NCBI GenBank assembly: GCA_030154265.1
Contig: JASKKH010000005.1
Coordinates: 20,519-84,518, forward strand
Source of the DNA: Clostridia bacterium
GTDB lineage: Bacteria; Bacillota; DSM-521; Neomoorellales; Neomoorellaceae
Direction: 5' to 3'
DNA length: 64,000 bases
The position numbers and the translations under genes were made by a program. This document shows positions 34,582-44,227 of the stretch, piece by piece. Positions within the stretch are counted from its first letter, which is position 1. Each line of letters begins with the position of its first letter. The notes beneath the pieces were generated by a model. That model was given only the letters and a program-made list of their open reading frames with translations, was not told where the DNA came from and searched no databases.

Positions 34582-35847
34582 CTATAACCCCATTTTATAT
34601 GCCATATCAACTAAGTTTAAAGAAGGAACTTGAGGACCTAATGTAGTTAAAGAAAAATGTTCTGCTTTAAATAGTTGCCTTGATAGGGATTGTAAGTCCT
34701 CCTCTGTTACGGAATTCAATCGTTCTATTACCTCTTCAGCGGTAATTACCCTATTAAATGAAAGCTCGGTTTTGCCGAGACGACTCATCCTTTGATTAAC
34801 ACTTTCCTGTCCTAAAAGTAAATTACCTCGAATTTGATCCTTAGTTCGTTTTAATTCAGCTGAGGTTATTCCCTCATTTTTAAGAGAAGCTATTTCCTTT
34901 AATATTAAACTCACTACCTTCTCAAAATTTTTAGGACTAGTTGCTGCATAAATAGTTAATAAACCACAGTCTACAAAACTTGAATGATAAGAATAAACCG
35001 AATAAGCTAAAGCCTGCTCCTCACGGATTGATTGGAAAAGCCTGGAGCTTAACCCCCCACCAAGTATGTTATTTAAAGCTTGCACAGAATAAATAGAATC
35101 ATTCTGCTGAGAAAATCCAGGAACACCCAGACAAATCTGAACCTGTTCCGTATCTTTTATATTTATACTTACCTGGGATTTATTTTCTGGTGCTGTAAAT
35201 AAGGAACTTTTCCCAGGGCAAGATTTCTGGCCAAAAGTGGTATTTAACTTTTGAACTAATTCCGAAGTATTAAACTTACCTGCAACTGCTAAAACAATAT
35301 TTTCACTATTATATTGTTCTTTATAGTATTGATAAATAGATTTCCTGTTTAAAGAAGAAACTGTTTGATAATTTCCTAGAATAGGGCGCCCAAGTGGATG
35401 CCCCGGCCAAACAGTTTTAGCAAAAAGATCGTGAATTAACTCATCAGGGGTATCCTCATACATATTAATTTCTTCTAAGATAACCCTTTTCTCTTTTTCA
35501 ATATCCTCTTCTGCTAAATTGGAATTAAATAACATATCACTTAAAATATCTAAAGCTAAATCGAGGTGTTCTGATAAAACACGACTATAAAAACACGTAT
35601 ACTCTTTTGTAGTAAAGGCATTTATTATACCACCAACTGCTTCAAGTTGCTCCACTATATCTCGAGCAGTACGTTTACTAGTACCTTTAAATAATAAATG
35701 TTCAATGAAATGAGCAACACCCTGAATACTCTCTTCTTCATTACGAGAACCCGTTTTTACCCAAACGCCTACAGCAACCGAATTAACAAAGGGAATTTCT
35801 TCAGCCACAACCCTAATATTATTATCAAGGGTTTCTTTAAAATACAT
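34582..35847 (-). CDS. mlpA: M16-family zinc peptidase (MlpA/YmxG)
   Basis: 421 residues, two homologous halves as in the processing-peptidase family. The inverted zinc motif HFIEH is at residues 46-50 with the downstream Glu in the EEINMYEDTPDE region; the second half has ILGGGLSSRLFQSIREEQALAYSV, the usual substrate-binding Arg-Tyr block. In Bacillus mlpA lies at the same place. No signal peptide, so cytoplasmic. GGGGGAAACTG precedes the ATG. Confidence 0.92.
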   Translation of the reverse strand: MYFKETLDNNIRVVAEEIPFVNSVAVGVWVKTGSRNEEESIQGVAHFIEHLLFKGTSKRTARDIVEQLEAVGGIINAFTTKEYTCFYSRVLSEHLDLALDILSDMLFNSNLAEEDIEKEKRVILEEINMYEDTPDELIHDLFAKTVWPGHPLGRPILGNYQTVSSLNRKSIYQYYKEQYNSENIVLAVAGKFNTSELVQKLNTTFGQKSCPGKSSLFTAPENKSQVSINIKDTEQVQICLGVPGFSQQNDSIYSVQALNNILGGGLSSRLFQSIREEQALAYSVYSYHSSFVDCGLLTIYAATSPKNFEKVVSLILKEIASLKNEGITSAELKRTKDQIRGNLLLGQESVNQRMSRLGKTELSFNRVITAEEVIERLNSVTEEDLQSLSRQLFKAEHFSLTTLGPQVPSLNLVDMAYKMGL

Positions 35848-35879
35848 CAGTTTCCCCCTAACTCTTTATAAGCTATGTT

Positions 35880-37001
35880 CTATTTCTCAACTACTTCTTT
35901 TACCCCTAGATGTAATTTTGACCACCAAGGTTTAGCTTCTACATTCCGAATAGAGACTAAAGGTACAGTCTCTACTTCCTTTCCCTTAAAAAATATACTA
36001 ACCTTTCCTATCTCTTGCCCCTTTTTAATAGGTGCCTTAACTACATCTGGCAAGAAAACCTTTTTTTCTAAAAATTCGGCCTCATCCATCTTAACAGTAA
36101 AACCTGAGGTTCTGACTGGAGTTACGCCAATACTTTGAACTTCTCCATTTTTAATATTAACTTTTCTAATTTCCTCTCCTGCCTTAACTATCTCTGCATA
36201 TGAATTATTAAAGCCATAGTCTAATAGTTTTTTGGTATCTAAAAAACGATCTGAACTACCTAAAACAACAGAAATTAATTCGCGTCCTTGTCTATTCGCT
36301 GAACCTACTAAACATTGACCAGCAGCTACTGTGGTTCCTGTTTTAACCCCATTGGCTCCAGGATAATTACCTAATAGACTATTAGTATTATATAAAAACC
36401 TCACTCCCTCAGGATGAGGAATTGTATCTTCTACTGTTGATACTATTTTTCTAAATATAGCATTCTTCATGGCATAACGTGCCATTAAAGCTAAATCATA
36501 AGCACTTGAATAGTGACCTGTTTCTGTTAGACCATGAGGGTTTTTAAAATTAGTATTTAAAGCCCCTATTAACTTTGCTTTACGGTTCATAAGTAAGGCG
36601 AAACCTTCTTCTGAGCCACCTATACTTTCAGCAATAGCTACAGTGGCATCATTACCAGAATTCATTAGAGCACCTTTTATTAAATCTTTTAACTTAAGTA
36701 CTTCTCCCTCTCTTAAATAAATACTTGAACCCTCAGTATTGGCAGCATATCTACTTACTTTAACGGGCTTTTCTAAATCACCTAACTCTAATGCTAGAAT
36801 CGCAGTCATAATTTTAGTAGTACTCGCAGGTGGTCTCTTTTCTTTAGCCCTATGTTGATAAATTATCTGTCCTGTCTCGCTTTCAATTAAAACAGCTGAA
36901 GGTGCTGTAATATAGGGCTCTGAAGCCCATGCTAACCCAAAATTAAAAAAACATAAGAGACTTATAATTATTGTAAAGCTAACATTAACTATACGTCTCA
37001 T
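35880..37001 (-). CDS. Serine-type D-Ala-D-Ala carboxypeptidase
   Basis: A low-molecular-weight penicillin-binding protein that trims peptidoglycan stem peptides. Signal peptide (about residues 1-27, cleavage after AWA), catalytic SxxK as STTK at about 60-63, SGNDAT near 117, KTGTT near 222, and a C-terminal beta domain (PBP5_C-like) ending in a likely amphipathic helix. 373 residues. It may be the DacF/DacB type used in spore cortex, suggested by the neighbours only. Confidence 0.9.
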   Translation of the reverse strand: MRRIVNVSFTIIISLLCFFNFGLAWASEPYITAPSAVLIESETGQIIYQHRAKEKRPPASTTKIMTAILALELGDLEKPVKVSRYAANTEGSSIYLREGEVLKLKDLIKGALMNSGNDATVAIAESIGGSEEGFALLMNRKAKLIGALNTNFKNPHGLTETGHYSSAYDLALMARYAMKNAIFRKIVSTVEDTIPHPEGVRFLYNTNSLLGNYPGANGVKTGTTVAAGQCLVGSANRQGRELISVVLGSSDRFLDTKKLLDYGFNNSYAEIVKAGEEIRKVNIKNGEVQSIGVTPVRTSGFTVKMDEAEFLEKKVFLPDVVKAPIKKGQEIGKVSIFFKGKEVETVPLVSIRNVEAKPWWSKLHLGVKEVVEK

Positions 37002-37093
37002 TTGGCTATCATCACTCCCATGAACCTCTTTTTTAGTAGTAATACCTTAACCACACTGCTTATTATGTCCGGGAATAGATAGCCTTATAAAAA

Positions 37094-37114
37094 AACGGGT
37101 CTAATATACCCGTT
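37094..37114 (-). terminator. Intrinsic terminator after the deacetylase gene
   Basis: AACGGGT pairs with ACCCGTT, followed on the minus strand by TTTTTAT. It separates the deacetylase from the carboxypeptidase gene. Confidence 0.8.
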
Positions 37115-37122
37115 AATATCCG

Positions 37123-37839
37123 TTACAATACTTCAGAAGTTGTTACCAATTTATAACCTCTTTGTTTAAGTTGCTTTATAAGTTCTGGCATGGCCTTACT
37201 TGTAGGTTCAGTAGGATGAAGCAAAACAATTGCCCCATTCATACACTTAGGTACAACTGTTTGAATTATATCTTCGGGTTGAGTATTAGGAAGATAATCC
37301 CCAGTGTTAATTGTCCACATAATAAATTTATAACCCAAGTCAGTAGCAGCCTCTACCACATGGGGTTTACTTTCGCCATAAGGAGGAGAAAATAAAACCG
37401 GTTTTTTATTAGTAATAGATACTATAGTTTCTTCTCCTTGTTTTATATCCTTACGATTTTCTTCTCTGCTAAGATTGTCTGGGTGAGGATGACTCTGGCC
37501 ATGATTACCAATTTCATGACCTTCGGCTACCATTTTAAGTATCAAATCGCGGTTTTCTTGGGCCCATTGACCAGTGGGAAAAAAAGTAGCCTTTGCATCT
37601 GCCTTTTTTAGAGCAGCTAGAATATCTGGTAGATATTCTTCTCCCCAATCAATAGTAAAGGTAAGGGCCACTTTCTTATGATTCTGATTACCCTGGTAAA
37701 TAGGCTGGGTTTTCATCGTCGGTACTGTAGCTCCATTGAACCATCGCCAACCTAAGAAACACATGCCAATAAATAGTATTAAAGCTGCAAGAAAACCACA
37801 TCTACGTAACCATTGACGACTGTAGTAGAACACATACAT
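37123..37839 (-). CDS. Polysaccharide deacetylase (YlxY/PdaB-like)
   Basis: 238 residues: N-terminal membrane anchor (about residues 14-31), then a NodB-type deacetylase domain with VALTFTIDWGEEYLPDIL, HEIGNHGQSHPHP (metal-binding His pair), FSPPYGESKP and a late VLLHPTE. The first motif has IDWG where many enzymes have DDGP, as in YlxY-type proteins, so activity may be altered. In Bacillus ylxY sits between pnpA and mlpA, matching this place. Confidence 0.87.
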   Translation of the reverse strand: MYVFYYSRQWLRRCGFLAALILFIGMCFLGWRWFNGATVPTMKTQPIYQGNQNHKKVALTFTIDWGEEYLPDILAALKKADAKATFFPTGQWAQENRDLILKMVAEGHEIGNHGQSHPHPDNLSREENRKDIKQGEETIVSITNKKPVLFSPPYGESKPHVVEAATDLGYKFIMWTINTGDYLPNTQPEDIIQTVVPKCMNGAIVLLHPTEPTSKAMPELIKQLKQRGYKLVTTSEVL

Positions 37840-37901
37840 TGATTAACACCACCTTATTAGTAATCTTAATCAATGTATATGCCTTTTCCCAGTCACTCAG
37901 A

Positions 37902-40118
37902 CTACCGTTGCTTACGGCTACGATTAATACCTACGCGATTGGAAGGTTGGTTTGAACGAGGTGAACCTGTTTGATTTAATGCTTCTTTACGGGAAAGTCT
38001 TAATCTTCCCTGTGGATCATAACCGATTGATTTTACAAGTATATAATCTCCCTCTCTGACAACATCTTCTACTCTTTCTACCCTCTCATTTGATAATTGT
38101 GATATATGTACTAATCCTTCCTTACCAGGCATGCCAAAAAAACCTGGAACTACTTCTACAAATGCACCATAATCAGTCACCCTAGTAACCTTACCATTAT
38201 AAACTTTACCTTTTTCAATGTCCTGGGTGAGAGCTTGGATAATTTTTAAAGCTTTTTGTCCCGCTACGGCATCAGCAGAAGCAATAAATACTCGTCCATC
38301 ATCTTCGACATCTATACTGACACCAGTTTCTTCTATTATCTTTTTAATAATCTTACCACCGGGGCCTATAATGTCACGTATTTTGTCAGGTTCAATGTTA
38401 ATAGCTATCATTTTGGGTGCATAAGGCGATAATTCCTTACGTGGCTCAGGTATAACTTCCAACATTTTTTCTAGAATGTGTAATCGGCCACGCCGTGCTT
38501 GTTCTAATGCACGTTCTAAAATAGGTTTATCAATACCATCAATTTTTATATCCATTTGTAATGCAGTAATACCTTTTTCTGTCCCTGCTACTTTAAAGTC
38601 CATATCTCCAAAGGCATCTTCAACACCTTGGATATCGGTAAGAATAGCAACCTGATCGTTTTCTTTAATTAATCCCATTGCGACTCCAGTTACAGGTGCT
38701 TTAATAGGTACTCCTGCATCCATTAAAGCAAGTGTACTACCACAAACACTACCCATTGATGTAGAACCATTTGAACCTAATACTTCCGAAACTAGACGAA
38801 TTGCATATGGAAATTCTTTCTCAGATGGTATCATAGGTTCAAGAGCCCTTTCTGCTAAAGCCCCATGACCAATTTCTCTTCGTCCAGGAGCACGAATAGG
38901 CCGTGCCTCACCAACACTATAGGGAGGGAAGTTGTAATGGTGCATATAACGTTTAGTTTCATCAACACCCAAGTCATCCAGTATTTGTTCATCGCTAACT
39001 GGTCCAAGGGTTGTTACTGTCAAAACTTGAGTTTCACCCCTATTAAAAAGACCAGACCCATGGGTTCTAGATAAAACTCCTACTTCACAACTAATGGGGC
39101 GTACTTCTTCTAATGTCCTTCCATCAATTCGTATTCCTTTTTCAAGAACCATTTTGCGAACAAGCTCTTTTTCGATTTTCCCAATTAATTCTTTAACCAG
39201 TTTAAGTACATTTACATCTTCACCTATCTCAGGTTGTCCTTCTAATATTTGATTAATTATTTTTTCACGAACCTCTTCGAACTTCTGCTCTCTTTCTTTT
39301 TTTGCCCATCTTTCCTCACTACTACGTTTGATTACTTCTTCTAGTAATGGAGTTGCTATTCCACGAACCTGAGCCGCTTGTTCTGGCTCTAATTCTTGAA
39401 CTAGAACCTCAGGTTTTTCTTTAGCTAAACCCATATTTAAGGCCTCGACCCTAAATTCATTAATAAAATCAACAATACGCTTAATTTCTTCATGACCATG
39501 GATAATACATTGAAGCATAACATCTTCCGGTACTTCTTTAGCTCCAGCTTCGACCATCATAACAGCTGTAGATGTACCAGCTACTGAAAGATGTAATATA
39601 TTCTTTTCTTGTTCATCTAAAGTAGGATTAATTATAGGTTTATTATCTACTAATCCTACATTTACCGCTCCTATAGGTCCATCAAAAGGTATGTCAGCCA
39701 AGCTAAGAGCTGCAGAAGCCCCAATAATACTAACAATATTAGGTGGACAATCCTGATCTACCGACATTACTGTTGCGACGATGTGAACATCATTGCGATA
39801 TGATTTTGGGAATAAAGGACGAATAGGACGATCGATTAATCTAGCAGATAGTATTGCTTTTTCACTAGGACGACCTTCTCTTTTAATAAACCCTCCCGGT
39901 ATTTTACCTGCTGCATAAAGCCTTTCCTCATAATCAACTGTAAGGGGAAAGAAATCAATGCCTTCCCGTGGTTCAGCTGAAGCAGTTGCTGTAACCAAAA
40001 CCATGGTACCACCATAAGTCACCATCACAGCACCATTAGCCTGCTTAGCTAAACGTCCAGTTTCAAGTGTTAAATCACGACCAGCAACAGAGAGGGTTTT
40101 ACGTAATACCCTTTGCAT
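37902..40118 (-). CDS. pnp: Polyribonucleotide nucleotidyltransferase (PNPase)
   Basis: PNPase degrades RNA 3' to 5' with phosphate. Two RNase PH-like domains (the second with [25 protein letters not shown] and [22 protein letters not shown]), a KH domain with [12 protein letters not shown], an S1 domain with [24 protein letters not shown], and a short basic tail. About 738 residues. The start may be ATG 40118 or GTG 40121; GGAGG is 12-15 bases upstream. It follows rpsO in the same transcript, as is typical. Confidence 0.97.
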   Translation of the reverse strand: MQRVLRKTLSVAGRDLTLETGRLAKQANGAVMVTYGGTMVLVTATASAEPREGIDFFPLTVDYEERLYAAGKIPGGFIKREGRPSEKAILSARLIDRPIRPLFPKSYRNDVHIVATVMSVDQDCPPNIVSIIGASAALSLADIPFDGPIGAVNVGLVDNKPIINPTLDEQEKNILHLSVAGTSTAVMMVEAGAKEVPEDVMLQCIIHGHEEIKRIVDFINEFRVEALNMGLAKEKPEVLVQELEPEQAAQVRGIATPLLEEVIKRSSEERWAKKEREQKFEEVREKIINQILEGQPEIGEDVNVLKLVKELIGKIEKELVRKMVLEKGIRIDGRTLEEVRPISCEVGVLSRTHGSGLFNRGETQVLTVTTLGPVSDEQILDDLGVDETKRYMHHYNFPPYSVGEARPIRAPGRREIGHGALAERALEPMIPSEKEFPYAIRLVSEVLGSNGSTSMGSVCGSTLALMDAGVPIKAPVTGVAMGLIKENDQVAILTDIQGVEDAFGDMDFKVAGTEKGITALQMDIKIDGIDKPILERALEQARRGRLHILEKMLEVIPEPRKELSPYAPKMIAINIEPDKIRDIIGPGGKIIKKIIEETGVSIDVEDDGRVFIASADAVAGQKALKIIQALTQDIEKGKVYNGKVTRVTDYGAFVEVVPGFFGMPGKEGLVHISQLSNERVERVEDVVREGDYILVKSIGYDPQGRLRLSRKEALNQTGSPRSNQPSNRVGINRSRKQR

Positions 40119-40247
40119 CACAGTTCAAAGTATCCTCCTCTACTTTATCTACTTATCCTTAAAGTTAGACACTCTTTCGACATTTGTTATAGTATTTCCT
40201 TCCAACACTTCCTAAAATACTTTTTACATGTAAATTATAATAAAAAA

Positions 40248-40268
40248 GGAAGCGGTTGAAGCCGCTCC
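40248..40268 (-). terminator. Intrinsic terminator after rpsO
   Basis: On the minus strand GGAGCGG pairs with CCGCTTCC around a short loop, followed by TTTTTTATTATAA. Some read-through to pnp would be expected. Confidence 0.82.
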
Positions 40269-40274
40269 CCAAAA

Positions 40275-40544
40275 TTAACGCCTTAATCCAAGGGCTTGAA
40301 TTATTTGACGATAACGCTCTATGTCCTTATCGCGTAAATAGTTAAGTAAGCCACGTCGCTTACCAACCATTTTGAGCAACCCTCTGCGCGAATGATGGTC
40401 CTTATGGTGCTTTTTTAGATGTTCTGTTAGCTCTGTAATCCTCTCAGTTAGAATAGCTATTTGTACTTCAGGTGAACCAGTATCACCTTCATGAGTTTGA
40501 TAACGAGAGATAATTTCTCTTTTTTTAGCTGCGTCTAAGGCCAT
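40275..40544 (-). CDS. rpsO: 30S ribosomal protein S15
   Basis: S15 binds 16S rRNA early in 30S assembly. 89 residues; typical core [34 protein letters not shown] and the ending [15 protein letters not shown] 40544 with AGGAGGTGAAGATTG upstream; the TTG at 40547 is not needed. It is the first gene of the rpsO-pnp transcript. Confidence 0.98.
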   Translation of the reverse strand: MALDAAKKREIISRYQTHEGDTGSPEVQIAILTERITELTEHLKKHHKDHHSRRGLLKMVGKRRGLLNYLRDKDIERYRQIIQALGLRR

Positions 40545-40637
40545 CAATCTTCACCTCCTTTATCCCTATAATCCCCATGACCAAGAAAGGCGTCGGAGAC
40601 TCGCCAATCCTCGTCTTAGGTTCACATATCAGAATAT
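40545..40637 (-). promoter_or_regulatory. rpsO leader, possible S15 autoregulation site
   Basis: About 90 bases between the rpsO promoter and its ribosome binding site contain several short complementary stretches (for example GGCGAGTCTCC and GGAGACTCGCC-like palindromic sequence near 40588-40607). Firmicute rpsO leaders are known to bind S15; I did not derive the fold here. Confidence 0.4.
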
Positions 40638-40666
40638 ATTATAGGATAGAATAAAACCAAAAGCAA
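40638..40666 (-). promoter_or_regulatory. Sigma-A promoter of rpsO
   Basis: TTGCTT (40666-40661), 17-bp spacer, TATAAT (40643-40638) on the minus strand. It lies just downstream of the small 40678-40899 gene. Confidence 0.78.
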
Positions 40667-40677
40667 CAACAATTAGC

Positions 40678-40899
40678 TTATTTACCTATAATAGTAATTA
40701 CCAAACGCCCAGCAAAGACATCCTTTGCAACTATGTCAAAAAATCGCCCTGAGCTAGCTGTAAACCCCCGAAAGCGTGTTGCCGTAGGTATATAGCCAGG
40801 AATACTCTTAGCAGCAGCACGTATGTCACTTTCGCTAATTTGTTCCTGACGTAATTCTTGTAAACGCTTCCTAGCATGAGCGGTAATTAATATTTTCAT
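40678..40899 (-). CDS. Small DUF4258-like protein
   Basis: 73 residues from ATG 40899 (GGGGCTGG lies a few bases upstream). It begins MKILITAHARKRLQEL, the pattern of DUF4258-type proteins, some of which resemble RelE/BrnT toxin folds, and ends in beta strands (AGRLVITIIGK). No antitoxin gene is adjacent, so I do not call a toxin. Located between ribF and rpsO. Confidence 0.6.
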   Translation of the reverse strand: MKILITAHARKRLQELRQEQISESDIRAAAKSIPGYIPTATRFRGFTASSGRFFDIVAKDVFAGRLVITIIGK

Positions 40900-40999
40900 C
40901 GTTACCAGCCCCATTCTACCATGACGAACTTATAAAAAAATTTTTTAATTTAATCCCTAATAAAGGTTAATATATCTTACGCCATGGTACATAGACTGG

Positions 41000-41959
41000 T
41001 TACGCTTGCCGATTTCCAAAGAAAATTAAATCTCTATCACCAAGTAAAATTTGCCTTGCCATTTCCTTGTCTTTTGATAATTGTGCTTTTAATTCTTCAA
41101 CACTTGGGAATTTTTGTTCCGGACGTAAATAAGCTCTAAATTCTAACTCTATTTCCTGCCCATAAAGATTATCTTCAAAATCTATTAGGTGAGCTTCTAT
41201 AGTGGCTGGTAAAGCAGAGCCAAAGGTAGGTCGGCGCCCTATATTAACCATAGCCTTTTGTTTCATTCCATTAACTTTAGCAAAACATGCATAAACACCA
41301 TAAGCAGGTATTTTCATTTGTGGTAATACCTCTACATTAGCAGTAGGAAATCCTAATTTGCGCCCACGTTGGTCACCAGCAACTACTTTACCAGAAAAAG
41401 TTGGCCAATAGCCTAATAAATCCTTTGCTAAAGTTATATTACCATTCTCTAAAGCATTACGAATAGTTGTACTGCTTACAGTTACTCCTTTATGAGTAAC
41501 TGGTGGTACTACGTCTACTTTAAAATTAAACTTTTCTCCTAATTTTCGCAGTAATTTGGGAGTCCCAAGCCCCTTATTACCAAAAGTAAAATTAAAGCCT
41601 ACGGTAATTAACCGCGGGCGATAACAAAACCATAGGATATCTTTAACAAAGGTATCAGGTTCTAAAACTGCCAGTTCTTTAGTAAAAGGAAGTAGAAATA
41701 AATGCTCAACACCTAAACTGGCAATCAACCTCACCTTTTGTTTGGGAGTTGTTAATAAGCCTGGAGACCTACCTTCAAGTACCTCAACCGGATGTGGATT
41801 AAAAGTTATAACTACAGCTTTTCCTCCACTTATTTCAGCCTTTTGTACCATACTATTTATTAGACTTTGATGGCCCAAATGAACACCATCAAAGTTACCC
41901 AGAGCTATACAACAACCTTTTAATGAAGCTTTTTCAGGCAATCCATTCCAAACCTGCAT
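41000..41959 (-). CDS. ribF: Bifunctional riboflavin kinase / FMN adenylyltransferase
   Basis: RibF makes FMN then FAD. N-terminal nucleotidyltransferase domain with ALGNFDGVHLGHQ and VTFNPHPVEVL, GVTVSSTTIRNALENG; C-terminal kinase domain with GDQRGRKLGFPTANV and the ending DRDLIFF region. 319 residues. GAAGGGG precedes the ATG. It follows truB after 17 bp, as in many Firmicutes. Confidence 0.95.
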   Translation of the reverse strand: MQVWNGLPEKASLKGCCIALGNFDGVHLGHQSLINSMVQKAEISGGKAVVITFNPHPVEVLEGRSPGLLTTPKQKVRLIASLGVEHLFLLPFTKELAVLEPDTFVKDILWFCYRPRLITVGFNFTFGNKGLGTPKLLRKLGEKFNFKVDVVPPVTHKGVTVSSTTIRNALENGNITLAKDLLGYWPTFSGKVVAGDQRGRKLGFPTANVEVLPQMKIPAYGVYACFAKVNGMKQKAMVNIGRRPTFGSALPATIEAHLIDFEDNLYGQEIELEFRAYLRPEQKFPSVEELKAQLSKDKEMARQILLGDRDLIFFGNRQA

Positions 41960-41976
41960 TGGTTTTCCCCTTCGAC

Positions 41977-42891
41977 TTATTTAAAAACCTTTTTGGGTTT
42001 TAAACAGAGTTCATTATTTTTACTTTCTACTATACCAACCGCAAGTAACTTGCCTTGGGAGTTTTCTATCCGGACTAAATCTCCTAATTCTAGTTTACTT
42101 AATTTCTCACAACCTATCAAACTTATGGGAACCCCATTAATTATAGAAGTAATTTTTTCTTTCGTAACAATTACTCTAGGCATAAAACTAATGCCAGTTG
42201 TAAGAGGTAAAATAAAATCCCATTTTTCCTTTTCTATACAATACTTTATTTCTTCTAGAGTCCAAGAATCTCCGACTTCAAAAACACCGGACTTAGAGCG
42301 AATTAATAAAGTCATGGTAGCTCCACAACCTAAATAGTTTCCCCAATCATCTCCCAATGTTCGGATATATGTTCCTTTGGAACATGATACATCAGCAAGA
42401 ACACGTATATAAGGTGACTCTCTCCACCACTTAATTATTTTAAACTTATGGATTGTAACTGTGCGTGAGGGTCTTTCAACTTCTACTCCTTGCCGAGCTA
42501 ATTCATATAGACGCCTTCCCTTATAATGAACGGCAGAAAACATGGGAGGGGTTTGTTGAATTTCTCCTGTAAACAAATTCGCCGCTTTTTGAAGTTCTTC
42601 ATAAGATATATGAGAACAATCTCGGCTGGATAAGACCCTTCCACTAATGTCCTGAGTATCAGTTCTAAGTCCAAGAAGAAATTCAACACGATAAGTTTTC
42701 CCTTCACTCTGTATATATTCTAATAAACGAGTAGCTTTACCGATAGCGATTGGTAAAACTCCACATGCAAGAGGATCTAAAGTTCCTCCATGGCCAATTC
42801 TTTTTTCATTCAGAAGCCGCCTTAAAGCTTGTACAACGTCATGTGAAGTAAACCCAGGGGGTTTTAGTAAATTAATAAATCCCGTTAACAT
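41977..42891 (-). CDS. truB: tRNA pseudouridine(55) synthase TruB
   Basis: TruB makes pseudouridine 55 in the T-loop of tRNAs. Catalytic motif KRIGHGGTLDPLACGVLPIAIG with the nucleophilic Asp, YRVEFLLGLRTDTQD, and SKGTYIRTLGDDWG. A C-terminal PUA-like extension is present. 304 residues. Its ATG overlaps the nrnA stop (TAATG), so the two are coupled. Confidence 0.95.
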   Translation of the reverse strand: MLTGFINLLKPPGFTSHDVVQALRRLLNEKRIGHGGTLDPLACGVLPIAIGKATRLLEYIQSEGKTYRVEFLLGLRTDTQDISGRVLSSRDCSHISYEELQKAANLFTGEIQQTPPMFSAVHYKGRRLYELARQGVEVERPSRTVTIHKFKIIKWWRESPYIRVLADVSCSKGTYIRTLGDDWGNYLGCGATMTLLIRSKSGVFEVGDSWTLEEIKYCIEKEKWDFILPLTTGISFMPRVIVTKEKITSIINGVPISLIGCEKLSKLELGDLVRIENSQGKLLAVGIVESKNNELCLKPKKVFK

Positions 42892-43859
42892 TATAGAACC
42901 TCACCGACAGAGGAAACAACTTTTTTTATAACCGTTTCAAGGTCTCCTTTAATCGTACAACCTGCCGCTCTTTTATGACCACCACCACCAAATTGTGCAG
43001 CTACCTTATCAACATCAACATTCTTCTTTGAACGAAAACTTACTTTTATCTGATTATCAGGCAATTCTCGGAACAAAAGACCAACTTCAACACCCTCGAT
43101 ACTACGTGGGTAATTGACCAAGCCCTCAGTATGTTGTAAAAGAGAACCTATTTTGTCTAAAACCTCTTGTGTAACACTCATCCATGCAACCTTACCATCA
43201 TGAGAAAGTGTAAGAGTAGGTAATGCATGAGTTAAGAGCTTAATGCTGGATAAAGGTTTCCTTTCCCATAGATACTCACGAATTAGAGGTATATCAGCAC
43301 CTTGCTCCATAAGATTAGCTGCTAATCTTAGGGTTTTAGCTGTACAGTTCTCATATTGAAAAGAACCTGTATCCGTAGCCAATCCAGTATAAAGACAAGT
43401 AGCAACCTCAGGTGTAATTGTCGCAGGTATTTTTAATAAAAGAGAATATATTATTTCTGCTGTTGCAGCTGCTTTACTGTCCACTAAATTTAAATGACCA
43501 AAGTAAGAATTACTAACATGATGGTCAATATTTATTATTTGTTTTACCTTAGGCTTCCATTGGCTAACGGTCTCTCCAGCTCTTTCCAGGTCGGTACAAT
43601 CAACCATAACCAATAATGGTGATACATTAGTAACTTTTTCTGGTAAAGTTATTTTTTCTTGACTTGGTAAGAATTTAAGCATATCAGGAACAGAGTCAGC
43701 ATTGACAACTACTACCTTCTTGCCTAACTCTTCCAATGATATTGCCAATGCTAACATGGATCCTAGACAATCTCCATCAGGAATAACATGAGAGGCTATC
43801 GTAATATCATCAGCTGCAGCTAAAGCTTCAACAATCTTATCAAAATCAGTCATTGTCAT
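42891..43859 (-). CDS. nrnA: DHH-family phosphoesterase (NrnA-like oligoribonuclease/pAp phosphatase)
   Basis: NrnA degrades nanoRNAs and converts pAp to AMP. DHH domain with IASHVIPDGDCLGSMLALAI and MVDCTDLERAGE, the DHH triad in NIDHHVSN, ATDTGSFQYEN; C-terminal DHHA1 with FGGGGHKRAAGCTIKG. 322 residues. Start ATG 43859 lies 14 bp inside the end of rbfA and has GAGGAAAAG upstream. Confidence 0.92.
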   Translation of the reverse strand: MTMTDFDKIVEALAAADDITIASHVIPDGDCLGSMLALAISLEELGKKVVVVNADSVPDMLKFLPSQEKITLPEKVTNVSPLLVMVDCTDLERAGETVSQWKPKVKQIINIDHHVSNSYFGHLNLVDSKAAATAEIIYSLLLKIPATITPEVATCLYTGLATDTGSFQYENCTAKTLRLAANLMEQGADIPLIREYLWERKPLSSIKLLTHALPTLTLSHDGKVAWMSVTQEVLDKIGSLLQHTEGLVNYPRSIEGVEVGLLFRELPDNQIKVSFRSKKNVDVDKVAAQFGGGGHKRAAGCTIKGDLETVIKKVVSSVGEVL

Positions 43860-44214
43860 CGTTCTTTTCCTCAGTCATTACCTTGTTTAATAATCTGTTT
43901 ATATAATCACCATGTTCAAGGGATTTATCAAACTTAAAGGTAATTTCTGGTGTATATCTTAAACTTAGGCTTTTACTAATTTCACGCCGAACAAAACCAA
44001 CCGCATTTGTGAGAGTTTTCATAATTTCACTTTTTAATTCTTCTTTTCCATAAATACTAACATATACTTTTGCATAGTGAAGATCATTGGAAAGTTCTAC
44101 ACCTGTAACTGTAACCAAACCCTCAACCAAACGGGGATCTTTTAGCTCATCTCGTAATATCCGGGCAATTTCTTTCTTCATCTGCTCGGCAACCCGTTGA
44201 CTCCTTGGCGCCAA
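43846..44214 (-). CDS. rbfA: Ribosome-binding factor A
   Basis: RbfA assists 16S rRNA maturation of the 30S subunit. Pattern RVAEQMKKEIARILRDELKDPRL, VTVTGVELSNDLHYAKVYVS, and RYTPEITFKFDKSLEHGDYIN. I prefer TTG 44214, eight bases from GGAGG, over GTG 44220, which abuts it. About 122 residues. Ten to fifteen bases separate it from infB. Confidence 0.94.
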   Translation of the reverse strand: MAPRSQRVAEQMKKEIARILRDELKDPRLVEGLVTVTGVELSNDLHYAKVYVSIYGKEELKSEIMKTLTNAVGFVRREISKSLSLRYTPEITFKFDKSLEHGDYINRLLNKVMTEEKNDDND

Positions 44215-44227
44215 GACCACCGCCTCC

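Noticed and set aside
37123..37839. Secreted virulence-type deacetylase or horizontally acquired gene
   Set aside because: The gene lies at its syntenic place next to pnp as in Bacillus (ylxY), with composition like its neighbours.
40678..40899. Toxin of a toxin-antitoxin pair
   Set aside because: The DUF4258-like pattern is weak evidence and no antitoxin-like gene is adjacent; ribF and rpsO flank it.
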